Shown here piece after piece: positions 1-4,930 of a stretch of 12,558 bases of DNA (position 1 is the first letter of the stretch; each line of letters starts with the position of its first letter). The notes under the pieces are model-generated. The model was not told the origin of the DNA. It did no database searches and saw only the letters and a list, made by a program, of their open reading frames with translations. The stretch comes from CAZVRZ01 sp964629965 (GTDB lineage Bacteria; Chloroflexota; Anaerolineae; Anaerolineales; UBA4823), in assembly GCA_964629965.1 (NCBI GenBank), contig CAZVRZ010000150.1, positions 1 to 12,558 of the forward strand. The letters run 5' to 3'. A program made the position numbers and the translations under genes.

Positions 1-211
1 CTATTTTCAAGTCTGAAGCTAATTCAGACCCATATGTATTGGGTTTAAAAGTCCTCGTGCCGGCTGATAAATTTTCATGCCTTATATAAATAACATGAAT
101 ATTATTATTGACTGCCCAATCAATAGCTTTATTGATATTGCCAATAACATCCTTGTAATTCTTTGTGATGTCATTTTGAATATCGATTATTACTAAGGCT
201 TTTTTCTGCAT
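1..211 (-). CDS. Isochorismatase-family cysteine hydrolase (N-terminal 70 residues; runs off the window)
   Basis: Reading the minus strand from the ATG at 211 gives MQKKALVIIDIQND, followed by a helix and a second strand NNNIHVIYIRHE. This is the first beta-alpha-beta unit of the isochorismatase/nicotinamidase Rossmann-like fold. Asp10 in the VIIDIQND motif matches the catalytic Asp of the family's Asp-Lys-Cys triad; the Lys and Cys lie beyond the window edge. A strong Shine-Dalgarno AGGAGG (219-224 in complement) sits seven bases before the ATG and supports the start. The family hydrolyses small amides or vinyl ethers, but the substrate cannot be told from this part. The gene diverges from the WYL regulator, and such pairs often mean local control by that regulator, which is inference here. 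Base composition is AT-rich, unlike everything after 1340. Confidence 0.85.
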   Translation of the reverse strand, partial: MQKKALVIIDIQNDITKNYKDVIGNINKAIDWAVNNNIHVIYIRHENLSAGTRTFKPNTYGSELASDLKI

Positions 212-253
212 AGTATTTCCTCCTGACAGGTAGATTGATTTGTTCGCATTTTT

Positions 254-259
254 ATTATA
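254..259 (-). promoter_or_regulatory. Probable -10 box for the isochorismatase-family gene
   Basis: The complement of 254-259 reads TATAAT, a perfect -10 hexamer about 43 bases before the minus-strand ATG at 211. No good -35 hexamer lies at the right spacing; the upstream bases fall inside the inverted repeat 267-292. This suggests that the divergent regulator may activate or occlude this promoter. Confidence 0.5.
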
Positions 260-266
260 TCTTGTA

Positions 267-292
267 ATTGTTGACAACAGTATGGCAACAAT
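267..292. promoter_or_regulatory. Inverted repeat, candidate operator for the WYL regulator
   Basis: ATTGTTG at 267-273 is the exact reverse complement of CAACAAT at 286-292, separated by 12 bases. The arms cover the -35 box and spacer of the plus-strand promoter and lie just upstream of the minus-strand -10 box. Autoregulation from a site between divergent genes is common for YafY/WYL regulators. Binding itself is inferred. Confidence 0.5.
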
Positions 293-299
293 CTATAAT
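271..299 (+). promoter_or_regulatory. Consensus sigma-70/sigma-A promoter of the WYL regulator
   Basis: TTGACA at 271-276 and TATAAT at 294-299 match both consensus hexamers exactly, with the ideal 17-base spacer. The predicted transcript would begin near 306, about 26 bases before the ATG at 332. A perfect promoter overlapped by an inverted repeat suggests strong transcription held down by a repressor. Confidence 0.8.
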
Positions 300-331
300 G
301 ATAACAAGAAATTTTGGAAGGCGGCTATCAG

Positions 332-1264
332 ATGAAAGTTGACAGGCTTGTTAGCATTATTATGATACTCCTTGATAAAAAGCGTATAGGCGCACAGGAG
401 TTAGCAGATATGTTTGAAGTTTCACCCCGCACAATCTACCGCGACATAGACACTATCAACATGGCGGGTATTCCTGTTCGCTCAACATCGGGAGTGGGCG
501 GCGGCTTTGAAATCATGCAGAAATACAAGATTGATAGAAAGGTTTTTTCGACTGCCGACCTTTCCGCTATCTTGATGGGGCTTTCCAGTCTTTCCAACAT
601 GATACGAGGTGATGAACTGGTAAACGCCCTTGCGAAAGTCAAGAGTTTTATCCCCGCCGACAGAGCGAAAGACATTGAATTAAAAGCAAATCAAATATAT
701 ATAGATTTAAGTCCGTGGATGGGCAACAGGAACATACAACCATATTTAGAAATTATCAAAACAGCTTTACAGGAAAGCAAGATACTTTCGTTTGAATATG
801 CAGATCGCTACGGAAATAAAACCGCACGAACAGCCGAGCCGTATCAGCTTGTATTGAAAAGTAGTCATTGGTATTGGCAAGGGTATTGCCATAAAAGAAA
901 TGATTTTCGCTTATTTAAACTATCCCGCACATCAAACCTACAAATACAAGAGGAATTTTTTACGCCACGAGATTATCAAAAACCGCAGTTAGATTTTACT
1001 GATATTTTGGCAACTATGCAAACAAGAATCAAAATTCGTATTCATAAATCTGTCATGGACAGGGTACTTGATTATTGCACTTATGAACACTTTTCGCCAG
1101 ACGGTGATGAGCATTGCATTGTTAGTTTTCCTTTCATAGAGAACGAATACTACTACAATATTCTTTTCAGTTTTGGGGATAAATGCGAGTGTTTAGAGCC
1201 GTTACATATACGCACAGAAATGAAGCGTAGAATACATGATATAGCTACCTTATACGAAAACTAA
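332..1264 (+). CDS. WYL-domain (YafY-type) HTH transcriptional regulator
   Basis: This is a 310-residue regulator of the DeoR/YafY group. Residues 1-60 form a winged helix-turn-helix (IGAQELADMFEVSPRTIYRD) followed by the typical GIPVRSTSGVGGGFEI wing. Residues about 150-205 form the WYL ligand-sensing domain, with the HWYWQGYC variant of the WYL motif at 179-186 and the FRLFKLSR motif near 192-199. The rest is a WCX-type C-terminal domain. WYL domains sense small ligands or nucleic acids; the ligand here is unknown. I chose ATG 332 because GGAAGG at 316-321 is well spaced from it; an in-frame TTG at 314 would swallow that ribosome site. It is divergent from the hydrolase and probably autoregulated through the repeat at 267-292. 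Composition and codon use are AT-rich, unlike the genes downstream. Confidence 0.9.
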   Translation: MKVDRLVSIIMILLDKKRIGAQELADMFEVSPRTIYRDIDTINMAGIPVRSTSGVGGGFEIMQKYKIDRKVFSTADLSAILMGLSSLSNMIRGDELVNALAKVKSFIPADRAKDIELKANQIYIDLSPWMGNRNIQPYLEIIKTALQESKILSFEYADRYGNKTARTAEPYQLVLKSSHWYWQGYCHKRNDFRLFKLSRTSNLQIQEEFFTPRDYQKPQLDFTDILATMQTRIKIRIHKSVMDRVLDYCTYEHFSPDGDEHCIVSFPFIENEYYYNILFSFGDKCECLEPLHIRTEMKRRIHDIATLYEN

Positions 1265-1359
1265 AACAAGGAGTCTATTCTCAAATTCACAATACTTTAT
1301 GGTCGCTATATTGTGCTATTCGTTGTTTTCATGGGTATCCGCAAGGCCGAGCAGGTGGT
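1265..1359. other. Composition switch from AT-rich to GC-rich DNA; no supported gene
   Basis: The first 70 or so bases after the regulator stop are AT-rich like the upstream piece. From about 1335 the sequence becomes GC-rich and stays so. A short open stretch (1265-1369, ending TGA 1370-1372) would encode a hydrophobic segment but has no credible start codon and crosses the switch, so I do not call it. No terminator hairpin is visible after the regulator. Confidence 0.55.
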
Positions 1360-1383
1360 AAAGACCTGGTGAATATTGGCATC
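1360..1383 (+). repeat. 24-bp exact copy of part of the solute-binding protein gene
   Basis: Bases 1360-1383 are identical to 1920-1943, which lie inside the solute-binding protein gene and encode KDLVNIGI. The bases on both sides of the two copies are unrelated. In the same frame the copy has no further similarity to the solute-binding protein. Its right end abuts the duplicated ATPase fragment, with the single base C at 1383 shared by both. Confidence 0.85.
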
Positions 1384-1507
1384 GCTGAAAGGTCTTGGTC
1401 AAACCGGCGACCTGGATGAGGCGTAGCGATGTCGGCGGTGGTAGAGACGCAATAGGAACTGTACCCAGTTCATGCGTCTCTACATGTTCTTCTCCGATAT
1501 CTTGCAT
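1383..1507 (-). pseudogene. Truncated paralogue of the ABC ATPase gene (5' end only)
   Basis: Minus-strand translation from the ATG at 1507 contains LIQVAGLTKTFQR, identical to residues 6-18 of the intact ATPase at 3937-4917. The DNA 1383-1421 matches 4865-4903 with one mismatch. The similarity then stops abruptly at 1383, so only the first strand of the nucleotide-binding domain remains and no Walker A motif is present. Compared with the intact gene this copy has 72 extra bases (24 codons) near its start, which hold the palindrome at 1441-1483. The reading frame stays open through them. The ribosome site upstream is the same as in the intact copy. It is a non-functional relic, or an assembly artefact, rather than a working gene. 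Confidence 0.75.
1441..1483. repeat. 43-bp palindromic element (GTAGAGACGCA ... TGCGTCTCTAC)
   Basis: Arms GTAGAGACGCA (1441-1451) and TGCGTCTCTAC (1473-1483) are perfect 11-bp complements. Inside them GAACTG (1456-1461) pairs with CAGTTC (1466-1471) around the loop TACC. Only a small asymmetric bulge separates the two stems, so the element folds almost end to end on either strand. From memory, palindromes ending GTAGAGACG are a dispersed repeat type in Cyanobacteria and Chloroflexota. It lies between the start codon and the first conserved strand of the truncated ATPase copy and is absent from the intact copy at the equivalent place. Confidence 0.8.
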
Positions 1508-1520
1508 CTCAACCCTGCTC

Positions 1521-1640
1521 CTATTTGAAGACCACGTCGGCCGGCATGCCCGCTTTCAGGCTGTCGCCGGGATCCTCCACCTGCAGCCGGATGGCAAAGA
1601 CGGTGGTCTTGCGCCCGTCCGCCGTTTGCACGTTGCGCGG
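1521..1640 (-). pseudogene. Truncated copy of the HlyD-adaptor 3' end
   Basis: The DNA 1511-1640 matches 4921-5050 at 129 of 130 positions; the only difference, at 1523, keeps the same TAG stop codon. It encodes the last 39 residues of the HlyD protein, including NVQTADGRKTTVFAIRLQVE and SLKAGMPADVVFK. Similarity ends at 1640, two bases before a half-copy of the GAAGCAACCCCC repeat. Upstream coding sequence is missing, so this is a relic. The order (adaptor end, then ATPase start) is the same as in the intact operon, so a single segment spanning the gene junction was copied. Near-identity means a recent duplication, a second operon elsewhere in the genome, or an assembly artefact. Confidence 0.8.
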
Positions 1641-1643
1641 AAT

Positions 1644-1710
1644 GAAGCAACCCCCTTCACTTTCGAGGAGATTGCTTCCCCCGGCAAAGCATGCCGGTGT
1701 CGCAATGACA
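1644..1710. repeat. REP-like repeat, one half-copy plus one full hairpin copy
   Basis: GAAGCAACCCCC begins at 1644, and its first seven bases are complementary to TTGCTTC at 1672-1678. A full copy at 1667-1710 (on the minus strand, TGTCATTGCGA ... GGAAGCAATCTCC) has the nested hairpins ATTGC/GCAAT (1671-1675 with 1702-1706) and CCGGCA/TGCCGG (1681-1686 with 1692-1697). Related copies stand at 3008-3050 and 8643-8663. The half-copy marks the exact place where similarity to the HlyD gene ends. Confidence 0.7.
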
Positions 1711-1749
1711 TTTCTACCAGAAAATCCTGTCTTTATTGTCAGGTGCTGC

Positions 1750-1777
1750 TTGACGATGGATAGAAACCTGTTATGAT
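1750..1777 (+). promoter_or_regulatory. Probable promoter of the solute-binding protein gene
   Basis: TTGACG at 1750-1755 and TATGAT at 1772-1777 are separated by 16 bases. Transcription would start close to 1784-1785, which is the A of the second in-frame ATG. No Shine-Dalgarno sequence is visible before either possible start, so the messenger may be leaderless. Confidence 0.5.
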
Positions 1778-1784
1778 AACGTCC

Positions 1785-2981
1785 ATGCCTTCCCAAGTCG
1801 AACTCTCGGTCGCCAACCATACGGGTATCTTACAAGTTATGCAGCCAGCTATTGAGCGCTTTGAACAAGCGCGTCGCAGCTCAGTGCGCACCACGGTCTT
1901 TGATTGGAATACGATCTGGAAAGACCTGGTGAATATTGGCATCTATAAACGCGGGGCCGATGTATCAGAAGTCGGCACCACCTGGATGGGCAGCCTGATC
2001 TCCATGGATGCGCTGCGGGCGTTCAAACGGACCGAAATCTCTCAAATCGGAGGGGAGCGGGCTTTCCTGCCCGCGGCCTGGCAATCCACCTCGTTGGTTG
2101 AAGACGAGCGCGTGCTGGCAATCCCGTTCGCGTCCGATGTGCGCGTGATATTCTACTGGCGGGATATGCTGGAAAAGGTCGGCGTGGATGAAGCAACGGC
2201 TTTCTCCTCTTTCGAGGCGATGGAGGATACGCTGGAACGGTTGAAGAGCGCCCTGCCCGCCCCGTGGGCGTTTGCAACGGACACCTACACGCACAACAAT
2301 CTGTATACCGCTTCGACCTGGGTATGGGGGGCCGGCGGAGATTTCATCAGCCCGGATGGAAAGAAAACACAACTCTCCACACCAGAGGTGCGCTCGGCTC
2401 TCAATGCTTACTTCGGCTTGAATCGGTTTTTACCCAGGGTTGGTCAACCGATGAACACGGAGGGTGCATTAGAGCTGTTCAGGCAGCGCCAGGTGGCCAC
2501 GATCATGGGCGGCCCCTGGGTCCTGACCAATTTACGGGGACAGGCGCAATCGGCCGGGCTGCCGCCCCAGTTAGGCGTCGCTTTGCCGCCCGGGCCTTCT
2601 TTCGTGGGCGGAACGAACCTGGTAGTCTGGCAGCACACCCGCTGTTTAGCGGAATGTATCGAGCTGATCCGCCACCTGGTTTCTCCTCAGGCGCAGCTCG
2701 AGTACTGCCCTGTGATAGGCATGATGCCTGTGCGCATGGAAGCCCTGGCCGATCCGTTCTATTCTGCTGACCCGTATTATAAGATTCTGGCGGAGGCTTT
2801 GCGCCAGGGCCGTGTTTCGACCAGTTTCCCACTCTGGGGGGTGGTGGAAGATAGGCTATCTGCCGATTTTGCCCAGATCTGGGTGGAGCTGTTCAACCAG
2901 CCGGAGGAAAGCCTGGATGAAATCCTGATCAGGCACCTCAATCTGCTTACCAGGCGCTTAGATATCACCCTGGGCGGCTGA
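1785..2981 (+). CDS. Family-1 extracellular solute-binding protein, apparently without a signal peptide
   Basis: The 398-residue protein has the course of an ABC sugar-binding protein of the SBP_bac_1 type. It has a first strand VELSVA at once after the start, then DVSEVGTTW near residues 59-67, a hinge-region VLAIPFASDVRVIFYWRDML near 110-129, WVWGAGGDFISPDG near 180-192 and the family motif FRQRQVATIMGGPW near 232-245. Size is typical for the mature domain. There is no hydrophobic signal sequence, lipobox or membrane helix, and no in-frame upstream extension supplies one. ATG 1773 is the longer alternative, but it lies inside the predicted -10 box. No permease or ATPase of the sugar-import type is adjacent; the next genes are an exporter on the other strand. 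It could be a cytoplasmic sensor, or a secreted protein whose 5' end was lost at the rearranged region upstream. Family call is firm, role open. Confidence 0.85.
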   Translation: MPSQVELSVANHTGILQVMQPAIERFEQARRSSVRTTVFDWNTIWKDLVNIGIYKRGADVSEVGTTWMGSLISMDALRAFKRTEISQIGGERAFLPAAWQSTSLVEDERVLAIPFASDVRVIFYWRDMLEKVGVDEATAFSSFEAMEDTLERLKSALPAPWAFATDTYTHNNLYTASTWVWGAGGDFISPDGKKTQLSTPEVRSALNAYFGLNRFLPRVGQPMNTEGALELFRQRQVATIMGGPWVLTNLRGQAQSAGLPPQLGVALPPGPSFVGGTNLVVWQHTRCLAECIELIRHLVSPQAQLEYCPVIGMMPVRMEALADPFYSADPYYKILAEALRQGRVSTSFPLWGVVEDRLSADFAQIWVELFNQPEESLDEILIRHLNLLTRRLDITLGG

Positions 2982-3007
2982 GCTTCGTCTCCTTCCTACC
3001 TGATCTG

Positions 3008-3050
3008 TCGTTGCGAACCGCCGTTTTTTTTTGCGGTGAAGCAACCCCCC
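3008..3050. repeat. REP-like repeat hairpin between convergent genes, possible terminator
   Basis: GTCGTTGCGA ... GAAGCAACCCCCC is the same repeat family as at 1644-1710. It folds as TTGC (3011-3014) with GCAA (3041-3044) and ACCGC (3017-3021) with GCGGT (3033-3037), with a run of nine T in the loop. It sits between the stop codons of the solute-binding protein gene and the exporter operon and could end transcription from both sides, though the T-run is in the loop, not after the stem. Confidence 0.6.
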
Positions 3051-3071
3051 GCACAATAACCTCCGTAATGG

Positions 3072-3935
3072 CTAATTCTTGGCCGCCAACTGGATGAACA
3101 CGTCCTCCAGGCTGGGCTCGCCGGGCCGGATGGAATGCACCACCACCCCGGCATCCTGCAGGCCAACCTGCTCCAGGCCAGCCTGCTCCAGGCAAGCCTG
3201 CAAAGCGCCCGCCGGCGTGCCCTTGGGCACGATCACCCGCAGGCTGTCGCCGGCCAGGCTGAAGCGCAGCACCTGCGGGCAGGTCTTCAGCGCCGCCATG
3301 CCCGCCGTCAGCGGCGTGGCATACACCTCGAACACGTCCTCGGGCACAAATTGTGCCTTGAGCGCCATGGGCGTATCGAAGGCCAGCAGCTTGCCGAGGC
3401 GCATAATGCCCACCCGGTTGCAGTACTCGGCCTCGTCCATGTAATGCGTGGTGACCAGCACCNNNNNNNNNNNNNNNNNNNNNNNNNNNNNNNNNNNNNN
3501 NNNNNNNNNNNAGCCGGTGGACAGCTCGCGGGTCAGGTCATTCTCGTGCCCGCCCAGGCCCACGTGCGCCACGGTCCGCTCGATGTCGGTGCGCCCGGTG
3601 ATGCCATAGACCCCGGCGTAAAAGCGCAGGTTTTCCCACACGGTCATATCATCGTAAATAGCAAACTTCTGCGACATGTAGCCGCAGCAGGCCCGGATCT
3701 GCTCGGCCTGGCGGGCCACGTCGAAGCCCAGCACGCTGGCCCGGCCCTCGCTGGGGCGCAGCAGTCCCAGCAGCATGCGGATGGTGGTGGTCTTGCCGCA
3801 ACCGTTCGGCCCCAGGTAACCCACGATCTCGCCGGAGCGCACCTGAAAGGAGATATGATCCACGGCGGTGAAATCGCCAAAACGGCGGGTCAAATTTTCC
3901 ACTTCGATCGCGCAGCCCTGCGCCGCAAGTTCCAT
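3072..3935 (-). CDS. ABC exporter ATPase, second nucleotide-binding subunit (interrupted by an assembly gap)
   Basis: This is the ATP-hydrolysing subunit of an ABC-2 type exporter, corresponding to the C-terminal half of YbhF. Visible motifs are Walker A GPNGCGKTT at residues 42-50, Q-loop Gln89, signature LSTG at 138-141 and, after the gap, VLVTTHYMDEAE with the switch histidine. The Walker B and D-loop region lies in the run of N. Only 17 unknown codons are allowed where this family usually has close to 48, so the true gene is about 90-100 bases longer. The C-terminus ends in a predicted regulatory extension with SLEDVFIQLA, typical of these ATPases. ATG 3935 follows the upstream stop by one base and is preceded by GGGAGG, so translation is likely coupled. 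It is the last gene of the TetR-permease-HlyD-ATPase-ATPase operon. Confidence 0.88.
   Translation of the reverse strand: MELAAQGCAIEVENLTRRFGDFTAVDHISFQVRSGEIVGYLGPNGCGKTTTIRMLLGLLRPSEGRASVLGFDVARQAEQIRACCGYMSQKFAIYDDMTVWENLRFYAGVYGITGRTDIERTVAHVGLGGHENDLTRELSTGXXXXXXXXXXXXXXXXXVLVTTHYMDEAEYCNRVGIMRLGKLLAFDTPMALKAQFVPEDVFEVYATPLTAGMAALKTCPQVLRFSLAGDSLRVIVPKGTPAGALQACLEQAGLEQVGLQDAGVVVHSIRPGEPSLEDVFIQLAAKN
3463..3511. other. Assembly gap of 49 N
   Basis: The sequence is undetermined here. The gap interrupts the second ATPase gene between its signature motif and its switch histidine. The reading frame continues across it only because 49 N plus the two flanking bases make 17 codons; the real missing length is probably near 145 bases. 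Confidence 0.99.
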
Positions 3936-3936
3936 C

Positions 3937-4917
3937 CTAATCCTCCCGGCTCGACAAAGCGATAAAGACATCTTCCAGCACCGGCGGCACCAGGCGCGCT
4001 TCACCGAGCTGCCCGCCGCCCTGTGGGATGGCTATGCGCAGACGGGCCAGGCAGGCTTGCGCGGCCTGCTCGCCTTCCGCCTGCCCGGCTTTCAGGCGCA
4101 GGTGCAGCCGGTCGCCAAACAGGCGCACGTCTTCCACCCCGGGGTCCTGGCCGGCAATCTGCCGCAGCAGCGGCAGCGGCTCGCCGCGCAGCTCCAGCAT
4201 GCGATCTTGCAGCGACCGGCGCAATTGTCCGGCGCTGCCCTCGGTGATCAGCCGCCCCCGGCTCAGAAAGCCCACCCGGTGGCAGCGGGCGGCCTCGTCC
4301 ATGTACGGGGTCGAGATCAAGACGCAGCCCACGCCGGTCTGTTCATCGGCCGACGCCAGCCGGATGATAAGCTGCCAGAAGTCCTGGCGAGTGACCGGGT
4401 CTACCCCGGTGGTCGGCTCGTCCAAGAGCAGGACGCGCGGCCGGGTGACCAGCGCGGAGGCCAGCCCCAGCTTCTGTTTCATCCCGCCCGAAAGCTGCCC
4501 GGCGCGCCGTTCTTTGAACTCGGCCAGGCCGACAAAATCCAGGATCTGCATACAGCGCGGCTGCCACTCGTCCCGGGCCAGGCCGCGCACCTCGGCAAAA
4601 AAGCGGATGTTCTCCAGCACGCTCAGGTCTTCGTAGAGCGAGAAGCGCTGCGACAGGTAGCCGATCTGGGCGCGGGCCTGCTCCACCTGCCGGCGAATGT
4701 CGAAGCCGGCCACGGCCGCCTGCCCGCCCTCCATCTTCAGCGCCCCCGCTAGCAAACGGATGGTGGTAGTCTTGCCGGCGCCGTCCGAACCGACCAGCCC
4801 GTAGAACTCGCCAGCCTGGACGGTCAGGTCCAAGCCGTCCACCGCCCGCACTTCGCCGCGGGCGCGCTGAAAGGTCTTGGTCAAGCCGGCGACCTGGATG
4901 AGGGGTGATGTATGCAT
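3937..4917 (-). CDS. ABC exporter ATPase, first nucleotide-binding subunit
   Basis: This 326-residue ATPase corresponds to the N-terminal half of YbhF. Motifs: Walker A GSDGAGKTT at 43-51, Q-loop Gln90, signature LSGG at 142-145, Walker B LLLDEP at 163-168 and D-loop GVDP. At the switch-histidine place the sequence is ISTPYMDEA, so Pro204 stands where His is usual. It ends with a C-terminal extension closing in VLEDVFIALS. It starts 13 bases after the HlyD stop, with AGGAGCAGGG before the ATG, and is followed after one base by the second ATPase gene. The two probably form a heterodimer on the single permease species. In E. coli the same two domains are fused in one chain; here they are separate genes. 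Its 5' end is duplicated in truncated form at 1383-1507. Confidence 0.92.
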   Translation of the reverse strand: MHTSPLIQVAGLTKTFQRARGEVRAVDGLDLTVQAGEFYGLVGSDGAGKTTTIRLLAGALKMEGGQAAVAGFDIRRQVEQARAQIGYLSQRFSLYEDLSVLENIRFFAEVRGLARDEWQPRCMQILDFVGLAEFKERRAGQLSGGMKQKLGLASALVTRPRVLLLDEPTTGVDPVTRQDFWQLIIRLASADEQTGVGCVLISTPYMDEAARCHRVGFLSRGRLITEGSAGQLRRSLQDRMLELRGEPLPLLRQIAGQDPGVEDVRLFGDRLHLRLKAGQAEGEQAAQACLARLRIAIPQGGGQLGEARLVPPVLEDVFIALSSRED

Positions 4918-4930
4918 CGCAACCCTGCTC

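Noticed and set aside
1331..1372. Short plus-strand frame starting MGIRKAEQVVKTW
   Set aside because: Fourteen codons including the stop, no ribosome site, and it crosses the composition switch.
1441..1483. A rho-independent terminator
   Set aside because: The stem is long but there is no T-run on either side; it fits a dispersed palindromic element better.
1521..1820. 99-codon minus-strand open frame as a small gene
   Set aside because: Only its last 39 codons are HlyD sequence; the rest runs through a dispersed repeat and the start of the solute-binding gene, with no ribosome site.
3135..3965. Plus-strand open frame across the second ATPase and the N run
   Set aside because: Antisense shadow of the ATPase; it passes through the gap only as unknown residues and has no recognisable motif.
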